Shown: one piece after another, positions 10,932 through 19,888 of the stretch
Position numbering within the stretch: the first letter of the stretch is position 1
Layout: each line of letters opens with the position of its first letter
From: Pycnococcus provasolii
Taxonomy: Eukaryota; Chlorophyta; Pseudoscourfieldiophyceae; Pseudoscourfieldiales
Length of the DNA stretch: 64,000 nt
Reading direction: 5' to 3'
Assembly (NCBI GenBank): GCA_049487715.1
Contig: CP150558.1
Span: forward strand, 186,001 to 250,000
Position numbers and translations under genes: made by a program
The notes under the pieces: generated by a model
Told to the model about the DNA's origin: nothing
Databases searched by the model: none
The model's input: only the letters and a program-made list of their open reading frames with translations

Positions 10932-13212
10932 TCACCACAGGCCAGTCGCGCGACCAAGAAGGCCACCGGCGACATAGCCGATGGGTGCAGCAACAGCCAA
11001 AATGCGCTGTGCACGCGCGGCATCCGACGCTCCTCGCTCGCACACCATGTAAACCAACGATCGCGTCGTGTCATTCGGCATGAGGCGAGCGCGCGTCATG
11101 CTGATGTCCACCTCGGCATCTTTCTCCGCCATAGTGAGGATCTGCTGCAGCTCCACCTCTGTAAGGTCGTCACCTTCCGCCTGCTTTTTCTTATTCGCAT
11201 CCACTACGTCGCCAATAAAGTGTCGGTCGTAGAAGCGCAGCGCGTCGTCGTAGCGCTCGGCTGACATGAAGACGCGGATCATCGCGTTGGCGGAGTGAAC
11301 GCACGGCGGAACTCCACTCTCCTGCATGTACGTCCACACCGCGCGGGCACCACGAACGTCGCTGTCTGCGGAGAACGCGTTCAGCAGGTGCGCATACGTG
11401 TACGGCGTGGGAGTGTACCCTTTCCCCGTGTCCATGAGCCGCTGAAAAAGTTCGAAGCTCTCGTCGCCGAGACCAGCTCCCGAGGCGGCGTACGCACGGA
11501 ACAGCGAGTCGTACGTGTTGCTGTCTGGTCTCACTTGCACCTTACGCATTTCGTCGATGAGCGTCTCGACGGCTGTGAGCTGCCCAGCACCTGCGCAAGC
11601 GTGCAGCGCGGTATTGTAAGCGGCCAGCGGTGGCCTTCGCGAAGCGACACTGGTCCACTCCGAGTCCCACGAGCGCAGTAAAGCGAGCGCCTCGCGCCAC
11701 AGCGGCGTCGGTCGATTTCGCTCGAACGCTCGGAGCACGCAACAGTAGTTGTACGCGTTGATCGTTGGCACAGACTCATCCTCGCGAAGCTCGTTGAGGT
11801 AGCGCAGTGCGCTGACGCCGTTGCCGCACGTGCCGAGCGCGAGGAAGAGCGCGCTGTACAGTTGCGCGCTTCGCGATTCTGAGCACAGCTCGAACGCCTC
11901 CATCGCCTTCTGTGCGTCGCGAACAACGCCATATCCCTCGACGAGTGCCGCATACGTGAATGCGTTGGGCTGCACACCAGCATCTTGCATGTCATCGAGT
12001 ATCGAGACTGCCTGTTCCATCATGCCAGCACGTGCGCAGGCTAGAATGGCTGACGAGTACGTCACCACGTCCGCGCATTCGTCGTGTGCAGCCGCCTCGC
12101 TCAAGATTTGGCGAGCTCGGTCGCCGTCGCGTCCGAGCGCACATGCGGACAATGCCGCGCCGTAGACGTGCGCGTTTGGCTCCGCGCCGTCGGCGACGAA
12201 TTGTTCGTATTCGCGCAGTGCCCCACGCCAGTCTCCTCCGAGAGCGAGGGCGCGCATGTACGCCGACGTTGTTCGTTCGTTCGGCCAGCCGCACCTCCTG
12301 TAGAGGGTTCGCGCCGGCTCCAGCCATTGCTCCGCAGAGCGCGTGGAAGTGCCCGCAGTCTCTCCATTGTTGTTGTTGTCGTCGTCACTGCCAGGCACTG
12401 ACAGCTTCCTGAGCGACGTCTGGTTGCGTTTCCGCACATCCTTGAGTGCTCGCTGGCACATGGAGATGGCGGTCGTGTACACGCGCACGTCGAGCCTAGG
12501 CGCCTTGTCGCCCTCACGTCTCGTGGTGATGGCTGCGTTGTCAAGCCAGAGCATGAGTGCGGTTCCTAGCGCATACAGCCTTCGACTTGCGAGTTCTGTG
12601 AGCAGGCCGTTGACTTCGTTGGATGTTAATTTTGCCAAAGCTGTCGGCTCGATGGAAAGCGCGTCGTCGAGTTGTGACTTTGCCTGCGAGGGCGTTGTGT
12701 GTCTGGGTCGTTTTGATTTTTGTGTGCGGTTGTTGTGTTCATCCTTGAGCGCTGGTTCGACGGTTCTGAGTGCGCGCCAGACGGTTGCGGCAGCTTTCGA
12801 GCACGACTGTTGCCTGAGTACGCGCGGCGTGAAGAGCTGCTGCTTCGCTGCTGCGTTGTTTGCTTTTGCTTTTGCTTTTGCCGATGACGCCGCCGCCGAC
12901 GATTTCGTGCTGGCCTTTGCCTTTGCCTTTGCCGGTGCGACGACCGACTTTGTCGCTTTAGATGCTGCTGCTGCTGCTGCTGACGACGACGACGACGGGT
13001 GAGAACGCTTTTGAGTGCGATTATTTGCCTGTGACGAACTTGTCGACGACGACGAATTCGTCTTCGTCGACGTCAAAGACGAAGACGACGACGAACCCGA
13101 ACCAACCGAAATCGCCAAGCAAGGAACACGAGCACACCGAGGAACACCGAGTAGTAAGACGTGCTTTGAGAGGAGACCGAGAGAGGGAGAGGGAGAGCGA
13201 GAGGGAGGCCAT
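10932..13212 (-). CDS. Organelle-type pentatricopeptide repeat (PPR) protein
   Basis: The main exon encodes tandem ~35-residue PPR motifs, for example VVTYSSAILACARAGMMEQAVSIL, NAFTYAALVEGYGVV and SNTYDSLFRAYAASGAG. PPR proteins bind organellar RNA and act in processing, stability or editing. The exon has no in-frame ATG before the repeats. An ATG at 13212 starts a Ser/Leu/Arg-rich leader (MASLSLSLSLSRSPLKARL) resembling a plastid or mitochondrial transit peptide; it joins through a GTGTGC donor at 13137 and a TCACAG acceptor ending at 13029, a 109-nt intron that keeps frame, for about 723 residues. Residues after the junction are Ala/Lys/Ser-rich and likely disordered. No editing (DYW) domain is visible at the C terminus. 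The intron model is inference; the PPR assignment is firm. Confidence 0.85.
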
Positions 13213-13293
13213 GGCGGCTAATGAGAGTGCGTGCGAATTGGACAAACGACGTCACCCGATTTCCCCGGGCAGGGGGGACCACAAAAGGCCGTA

Positions 13294-13314
13294 GGTCCCA
13301 GATAATCTGGGACC
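13294..13314. repeat. Perfect 10-bp inverted repeat
   Basis: GGTCCCAGAT and its exact complement ATCTGGGACC flank a single A, in the intergenic space between the PPR start and the LRR stop. It lies inside a C/G-run-rich block (13265-13330). Confidence 0.85.
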
Positions 13315-13506
13315 CCTTTCCCGGATAACACCCCTCTAGAGGTGAAGAGGTGAAGGGGAGGGCGGGGGTACACGCTTGAACCACTTCCCACACATCTGAA
13401 AATTGACAGCTCAGTGGCTGAGTCAGTGGCTGAGGAGTCAGGCAACCTTTCACGAGGAGTTACTCAGCAACTTACTGTAGACTATCGTAGTGTTCTTTAC
13501 AGATTA

Positions 13507-15018
13507 TTACACGTAGGTACTGTACCTGTTGTATATCAACGACCGTATGGATAAATAGGCGTTGAAGAATTTCGTTTGGAGAGGTACGTATTTCCTCTCC
13601 CACCACAGGCTATCGATGGGAGAGACGTAGGATTGCAACGTCTCTCTCACCGACCGCCTTAGGGAGAGACGTCGGAGTGCAGCTTCTTGCTCTCTACGTT
13701 CCCACCTTAGATCAGAGAGGCGTTGCTGCCTTGCATCAGAGAGGCGTAGCTGTAGTTCATGTGCTCGGTGCACTCTTGTAAATAACTCCTCGCCAGTAGA
13801 CTCGTCGAGGGTCGACTTTCCATGCTTTTTGATCAAGCTGGCTATGTCTCGAGCTAACATCACTGTGCAGTCGGATAAGATTTCGCTGTCGCACGAATAA
13901 CCTCCAGAAAACTTCTTGAGGTGCGGAAGCCTACCTCGCTCCAACGCTCCCGCGACCGCAAGCCAAATTTGACTAGAATTGTCAACGCCCGTAGACGAAA
14001 CATGAAGCTCCGTCAGCTTCGACAGCGCACCCTCGTCGATCGCATCAACGAGCATTTGCACGCCGGTGGAGTCAATGTCGCACGAATCAATGTTGAGTGA
14101 GGTCAGCTCAGCGAATGCACCCCGTTTCATGGCTTGCATTGCATTGAAAAAGTTGTGGAAATCCGTGTCGTCAGGCTCAATGTGACTCTCGTATATGTCA
14201 CAGGAATCGAGGCCGAGAATTTTGAGTTGTGCGAGGTTATGCTCCGCTGCCTCCGCGAGTTCGCGAAAACCTATTGCACACACTTTGGTGCCGGACAAGT
14301 CGAGACCCGTGAGCTGTGGGAACGCGCCTCGTTGTATTGAATGTGCCAGAGCGCGCGCACCGTCGACGCCAAACTCCACGTTCCAACCAAGGCTTAGCAC
14401 GGTCACTTGTCCAAAAACACCTCGTTCGCCCGCTTGTCCCAGCAAGCGTACGCCTTCGTCATCCACCCCGATGTTGTCTAGCTTCAACACGCTTAGCTGT
14501 GCGAGCGCACCACCCTCTGCCACTCTTATGAGTTCGCGAATCCCGTCGGTGCTGATGACGTTTATCCCGAGGTCTAGGTGCGTGAGGTGTTTGAGCGCAC
14601 CGCTCTCGATGGCCTGCAACAGAGCGGATACACCATCATCGGTTAAAACGTTGTCAGAAACGTCCACCTCCGTGACGTTGGCGAACGCGTCCGTGTTAAT
14701 CAAGGTTCGAGCCAGAGCACATAGCTTTTCATCTTGAAATCTGAAGTCCGCCATGGACGGCCCAATTTTGAGTGTTTTGGTCGTTTTGAATACGGCACGT
14801 ACAGCTGTTGAAGCTTCTCGGCTCACGCACGCGAGCGTCGCGAGTGTTCGAAAAGCTAGAGGTGTGCAAGAGAATCCTCCGTGCGATATGATGACATCCC
14901 AAAGCGCAGACGATACACTCGATACACTGGCCGCAGTGCACGGCTCTGAAGATCTTTTCTGGACCTGACAAGGTCTTGTCATCGACAACGATGTGTGAGA
15001 ACGAAGCCAAGGCGCCAT
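13507..15018 (-). CDS. Leucine-rich repeat protein with F-box-like N terminus
   Basis: A 503-residue protein starting at the ATG at 15018; an in-frame GTG just upstream was ignored. Residues about 35-80 (SALWDVIISHGG...RTLATLACVSREASTAVRAVF) resemble an F-box or BTB-adjacent helical segment, though weakly. From about 90 to 380 there are repeated LRR units of the ribonuclease-inhibitor type, such as VTEVDVSDNVLTDDGVSALLQAI and LTHLDLGINVISTDGIRELIRVA. The C-terminal ~110 residues are charged and helical (RLSDARQQRLSDLRWERREQ-like). If the F-box is real this would be an SCF substrate receptor; otherwise it is a generic protein-binding LRR. It lies head to head with the selenoprotein gene across about 220 bp. 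Confidence 0.75.
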   Translation of the reverse strand: MAPWLRSHTSLSMTRPCQVQKRSSEPCTAASVSSVSSALWDVIISHGGFSCTPLAFRTLATLACVSREASTAVRAVFKTTKTLKIGPSMADFRFQDEKLCALARTLINTDAFANVTEVDVSDNVLTDDGVSALLQAIESGALKHLTHLDLGINVISTDGIRELIRVAEGGALAQLSVLKLDNIGVDDEGVRLLGQAGERGVFGQVTVLSLGWNVEFGVDGARALAHSIQRGAFPQLTGLDLSGTKVCAIGFRELAEAAEHNLAQLKILGLDSCDIYESHIEPDDTDFHNFFNAMQAMKRGAFAELTSLNIDSCDIDSTGVQMLVDAIDEGALSKLTELHVSSTGVDNSSQIWLAVAGALERGRLPHLKKFSGGYSCDSEILSDCTVMLARDIASLIKKHGKSTLDESTGEELFTRVHRAHELQLRLSDARQQRLSDLRWERREQEAALRRLSLRRSVRETLQSYVSPIDSLWWERKYVPLQTKFFNAYLSIRSLIYNRYSTYV

Positions 15019-15091
15019 AATCACGTTTCCTGTGTAACAACCTGGGAAGAGGTTGGAACATGGCGCGTGGCAAGTTGCTTTGGAGAGATGG

Positions 15092-15112
15092 TAACCCTAA
15101 CCCTAACCCTAA
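15092..15112 (+). repeat. Interstitial (CCCTAA)n array
   Basis: Three CCCTAA units lie about 130 bp upstream of the selenoprotein U ATG, with the C-rich strand on that gene's coding strand. Confidence 0.9.
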
Positions 15113-15241
15113 TCCGGATCGTTTCTTTGGAATTTCTCCCCGGTTCTCTTGGGTGATTTCCAGCCTCACATCTCCCGGGACCCTTTTTGTCAGCACCTTC
15201 TCATCAGAGGAAGTAGGGTACTTTTTATTTCCACAAAAAGT

Positions 15242-15937
15242 ATGGCGTCCGCGCTGATGTTAGCCACTGCACCACTGCGTGCTCTCTTTTCTTCACAAGG
15301 AGGTGCAGGTGGTGCAGGTGCTTCCTACAATGCTCTACTGGATACCGTCCCTGCTCACACTTTGTGGTCGTCTTCCTCTTCTTCTTCTTCTGTGGTTGGT
15401 TCCCCAGTGGTTGTCCTGTGCATACGTCGACCGGGATGAGGCATGTGTCGGGCCGAAGCGTACAGGCTCTCGGTCGAACGGCGCGAGGAAGTCTTACAGG
15501 CTGGTGCGTGTCGGATTGTTGCCATGCTCACGGACCACGTCGAGAAACCGGCGGGGGCATTCGTGAGAACGGCGTGGGGAGAGGCGAATAAGGCGGATGT
15601 CTACCAAGACGTCGAGGCGAGGTTCTTCAAGGCGCTCGGAAAAGACGGCGAGGTGAGAAGAGGAACGCTCATGCAACTCTTCAACCCGTTTGGAATGGCG
15701 CTGAAGAACAACTCACGCGACCAGAAGTACATCGGCGAACGTGGCATCGACTCCAACTTGGAGGGCGAGAAAGGCCTGGGCGACGGATTCACGTTCGGAG
15801 GCGTGCTCGTTCTCGCTCCGGAGAAAGGTGAAAGTGCTGAGCCACGCGTGCTCTTCAGGCACGAAGAGAAGACGTTCGGCGACCACGCGTCCGTCGACGA
15901 CATCATCGCCGCGCTCAAAAAGTACAAGCCGACGTAA
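15242..15937 (+). CDS. SelU: Selenoprotein U (PRXL2/FAM213-like thioredoxin-fold), Sec at TGA
   Basis: The frame from the ATG at 15242 meets a TGA at 15437-15439 and continues to TAA at 15937. Across the TGA the protein reads RRPG-U-GMC-RAEA: a UxxC redox motif exactly where peroxiredoxin-like-2 proteins have a conserved Cys-containing CxxC after RRPG. The remainder also fits that family: AGACRIVAMLTDHVE, then FTFGGVLVLAP, RVLFRHEEKTFGDHASVDDIIAALKKYKP. Total 231 residues with Sec at position 66. The N terminus (MASALMLATAPLRALFSSQGG) is transit-peptide-like, suggesting an organelle, followed by a Ser run. A SECIS-like hairpin lies 56 nt after the stop (15993-16052). SelU is a known selenoprotein in fish and algae; the family is AhpC/TSA-like with a thioredoxin fold, but its substrates are not well defined. 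A nonsense mutation is the main alternative, made unlikely by the position of the TGA and by the SECIS. Confidence 0.88.
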
Positions 15938-17090
15938 AACCAAACACAAACACCTCGAACGAGATGGGAGCTGTCTGAGAAAAAACAAAAATGTGACGGC
16001 GCGCTGTTCGAAAGTCCCTCCACACGTAACGAGGGAGGACGGCGCGCTTGAGAAGGATTTCGACGACGGCGACCTAAGTTCGCTCATATTCAGTAATGGA
16101 GTGTACTTTACTTTTTCCTCTAAAAGTCCATTCACACCTTCCACCGGCCCAATACAACAGCCCATTCAGCGGCATCCAAGCCATTCTTCCCAGCTCTAGC
16201 TAGGTATGGCGCCGTGCCCTCCAGTCATCGGTGTATCCCAACCAAGGAAACCTCCTTCAACGTGAGGAGCGGAATAACGTTGCCGATCCCAACGTGAGAA
16301 TCAGCTCGAGTGATGCAACTCGAAACGTCGAGTGACTCACGTCTCACGTTGCCGATCAAGTGAAGTTGTTGCCGAGAAAGAGAAAGAGAAACGGCTGAAA
16401 TGAAAGGAACGAGGTGAGGCACACCGTGAAGAACGCCGTGATGAACGCCTTGATGAACGCCTTGAAGAACGGGAACGTCTCAAGGAGTCAAGGGCAAACA
16501 AAGTGTGTGTCTTTCGCTTAAGCTTTGCTCACTCTCCTCTCTCCCAGCAGCCCACCTAAAGTTTTAGGAGGTGTTCCTAAAATAAGGCGTATGTAATAAG
16601 CAGCTCAGCACGTCTTGAGTTCAGCAAGCAAGCACGTCAAACGTTCAGCAGCTGAACTGGCGGACCTTTCTGTGTTGTGCTTTTTGTTGACGGAGCCGCT
16701 CAGCTCCATCAGTTCCACATTACCTTTTTCGCATTTTAAGCATTTTTGGTTTGGTGTGGTGTGGTGGCCATTAGTGGTGTGGTGTGGCCATCATTGTTTA
16801 TTATTGGCCGCCTGTGCATTATATTATATTGTATTGCACTACGATCCTTGCTTGCCACTGCATTGGCCTTGTCTTGCCAATTTCGGTTGGGTTAGGTTTG
16901 GGTTATTATCGTCGTGGGTTAGTGGTGGTGCCTTTGCACCTCCAGTGTGCTCAAGCCTCTCCGGGTTGCGCGCTCGCTCGGTTGCGGCTCCTCTGCGTGC
17001 TTGCTCGCTTGGAGTCAACGTTTGGCCAATACGGCGCACCGCTACAGAGAAGAAACGCCAACGACGTGGGCCAGTCAACGGCCAACGCCT
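15938..17090. other. Intergenic region after selenoprotein gene
   Basis: The first ~200 bp are presumably the selenoprotein 3' UTR with the SECIS candidate. Further on, ACGTTGCCGATC occurs twice (around 16278 and 16347) with intervening inverted CTCGAGTGA/TCGAGTGACT segments. Around 16425-16480 there is an imperfect ~15-bp tandem repeat based on GAACGCCTTGAT. No further coding is supported. Confidence 0.55.
15993..16052 (+). promoter_or_regulatory. Form-2 SECIS element candidate
   Basis: The hairpin begins with the quartet GTGA (15993-15996) and closes with TGAG (16049-16052), allowing the tandem G.A pairs of a SECIS core. Between them, GGCGCGCTGTTC (from 15998) pairs with GGACGGCGCGCTT on the 3' arm in a ~12-bp helix with three G-T wobbles. 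Then comes an unpaired GAAAGT on the 5' side (16010-16015), and a five-pair ministem CCCTC/GAGGG (16016-16020 / 16031-16035) with a ten-base loop. Unpaired AA below an extra ministem is the form-2 layout. The quartet is GTGA rather than the usual ATGA. It lies in the expected 3' UTR of the TGA-containing gene. The folding was done by eye. Confidence 0.8.
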
Positions 17091-19672
17091 ATGAAGCCAG
17101 CCATGGCCGAGGCTTTTACTTCGGAGGAGAAACCGACGGGTGGGAGGGGGGCTGGCGGGCGTAGGCCCTCGTTGATGGACCCAGAGCCGCCCATGGCGGC
17201 GACGACGGAGACAACGACGAACGGCACGTCGGAAAGTAAGGCGACAGAGAAATTGCGCTCCGCAACTGCTTTCGAGGCTATCGTCGTGTTCGCCGTGCTC
17301 GCCGCGCACGTCGCAGGGTTCGTTGCCGCGTACGTCTGGTTCCGTTTTTGTGCCTTGCCATCCAATAACACTATTACACACTTGACTTACAAACTCAATG
17401 TATTGAATGCAGGTACACCGCCCTAGGACGTGGCGAGGAAGTGTTCCGCGAGCTCAACGACTACTACAATACGGCCGTTGCCATCGGAAGCGCAGCCTTC
17501 CTCATCATCTTCCTCATATACATCTTCGACGGTTTCATGGGCATCGGCGACGGCACTTTCTTTGGCAAGGTGAAGGTGGTGATTGCCATGTGTCTTGGCC
17601 TCGCCATCGCCGTTGGTGCAGTGCTGAGCGTCGAGCGATACCCCACCGCGCCAGCCGTCATCGTCGCGCTCATGATGCTCGGCGCAACCTACGGCTTGCG
17701 TCGCTACTTCGTGCCCGACATTTCCATGGGCAGCTTTTTCAACGCGGTGGGATACAGCTTGAACGTCTCCGGCGTTGGAACGTTCATCGCGTGGATCGTC
17801 TGGGTGGTGGACGGCAACGAGTGGGACGACAAGCTGCGCCTGAAGCTGGAAAAGGAGCTGCAGTGCGAGGAGCTCGAAACCGGCGCGGAGACGGAGCAGT
17901 GCCTTGCCGCCTACCTGATGTGGGCGTGGCCCGGCGCGTGCGCCTCCATGCTGATGCTGTTCGGCTTCACGTGCATCTACCTTGGCCAGGCGCTCAACCG
18001 ATTCAATGCCGCCGCCGCGGCGAAGGGCCTCGCCAAGTTCATGATGTACATGTGTATGTTGGGAGTGTTGACGCTGTGGATTGCGGCGTCCATAGCCGGC
18101 GTGGAGATGGGACTCGCGAACGTCGTGCTGCAGTTCTCCGTCATCGTGATTGGCCTGCTCGTCTTCCTCGGGTACTCTGCCCTCGGCAGCGACGCCATGT
18201 CTGGTGTCACAAACTCCGTGGCCCTGTTCCGCAAGTTCGAGGAGTACTCTGAAAGCGACGTGCTCAAGAGCTTTATCATGATCGTTTTCTTGCCGCCCAT
18301 CGTGTGCTATTGCATCCTGAGCGGCGTGAATCAGCTCATGCGCAAGTGCATTAAAGCATCGTGCATGGGACCGGTCGACGAGGAGGAAGAAGCGCACCGA
18401 AATGGCACCTCGATGACGGCAGATTCGCCGAAGATGGCGCACACCGGTTCGTTGAGGGATCCCTCGCCACTCTCAGGACAGCTTACGTTTCTCACCGTAC
18501 GCGCAAAGCGGCAGATTGAGCGCATGCTCCTGAGGCCAACATCAGTTATCGTCAAGGCTCACTGGTGGGCGGTGTTGTACTTCAGCCTGCAGGTGGGCGC
18601 CGGCAAATTCGTCATCATCTTCCTCAGCTGGTTCTCGGACGTGATCGGCCCGCTGCACGAAGGCTTGATCGTCGTAATCTTCGTGATCATCGGAATAATC
18701 ATGTTCCTTCTCCCACCCGTTCCAGGCCCGCCCGTTTATCTGTTCGCCGGCATTGTGCTTGTGCGCAAGATGAAGGACGGGCCCATTGGCTTCTGGGGTG
18801 CTATCGTCGTCGCGATTTTTGCTTCTTTCTTCGTAAAGCTTGGAGCTTGTGGCCTGCAGCAAAAGATGATCGGCGAGAATCTCGCCGACAGCCTGTATGT
18901 GCGAAAGACTCTCGGAATCAACTCTGTGACGATGCGCGCAATTCGGTATAATCTGGAGCAGAAGGGATTCACACCTGGTAAGGTTGCGATTCTCTGCGGT
19001 GGACCGGACTGGCCAACATCGGTTACGTGTGGCATCCTTCGCCTGAGCCTCTTCCAGTGCATGCTTGGCACATCGCCGGTGCTTGTTCTTTACATTGCCG
19101 AGAGCGTGCTCGCGGCAGGGTTCCAGCTGCGCAGAGAGGAAGGGGGCCTATGGGCCTCCCTTGCGGACGTTTCAATCGGCGTCACGGCGGTCTTTATGGG
19201 CATCACCATGTTCACCGCCGTGTACTACATCGAGGAGACGATAGACAAAAAGCGTGATTACCTCATGGACCCGAAGACGTATCCCTATGACGAGGAGGTT
19301 CTGGCAATCGAGGAGCAGGATAAGCGTCAAGGTGAGGCGTACGAAATGGCGACGCGGTGGGAGAATGTCCCGCAGTGGCTGAGGTATACTCTAAGTTTCG
19401 GCCTATTCTGCATGAGCATGTCATCATATGCATTCTGTGTGTACGGCGAGACATGCTTCCGCGACTTCCAGGTACACGACAAGCTTAACAAGCTTCCTGA
19501 TTCAAATCCGATCAACATCATCCGGTTCTACGGTGCCGTGGCAATCGTGATCTTCCTCGTTGGATGCGCGTGCCTGCATGCATTCCGAAGGTGGGCACAA
19601 AAGGCGGTGGCAGAATACCAGAGTGGTTCTGCCCCGACAACTGTGGATTCGAACAAGGTTGCGCCTATGTAG
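17091..19672 (+). CDS. Giant multi-pass membrane protein, VTT/DedA-like segment (paralog A)
   Basis: About 832 residues in two exons. Exon 1 runs 17091-17329 and exon 2 17413-19672. The intron is GTACGT...AATGCAG, 83 nt. The splice gives FVAAYTALGRGEEVF, which aligns with TYTELGYGVQVF in the neighbouring paralog, so it is well supported. The first in-frame ATG is 17091; 17103 (GCCATGG) is an equally good start. I see roughly 12-14 hydrophobic segments. A conserved block near residue 508 (FLLPPVPGPPVYLFAGIVLV) and another near 609 (GGPDWPTSVTCGILRL) resemble the proline/glycine re-entrant motifs of VTT (DedA/TMEM41/VMP1) lipid-scramblase-like proteins; this is an inference from pattern only. 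The middle loop (about 365-400) is polar and variable. Function unknown. Confidence 0.83.
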
Positions 19673-19679
19673 GTAAATT

Positions 19680-19760
19680 TGTGGACGCGGGGAAGAGAGC
19701 GAGCGGGCGGGTGAGGGAGGGAGAGAGAGAGAGAGAGTGTGTGTGTGTGGGAGAGAGATA
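19680..19760 (+). repeat. GA/GT microsatellite between converging paralogs
   Basis: A GA-rich run (from about 19693) passes into GAGAGA and a short GT run, ending near 19752. It sits in the ~216-bp gap between the two stop codons of the tail-to-tail paralogs. Confidence 0.8.
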
Positions 19761-19888
19761 AATATTAATAGACCTTTTGGAAAGAAAGAAAGTTTTGAAT
19801 CACAAAACCAACTGTTGACAGCCGAAGTAGGAAGGCGACATGCCACACATTTAGCATGCCTACCGGGTAGTTCCTATTTCTACCGCTG

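Noticed and set aside
15437-15439. Reading the TGA as a sequencing error or nonsense mutation in a PRXL2 pseudogene
   Set aside because: The TGA is exactly at the redox Cys position, the rest of the frame is intact and a SECIS-like hairpin follows.
17423-18442. A 339-codon minus-strand frame
   Set aside because: It lies opposite the well-conserved TM core of paralog A and has His/Arg-rich shadow composition.
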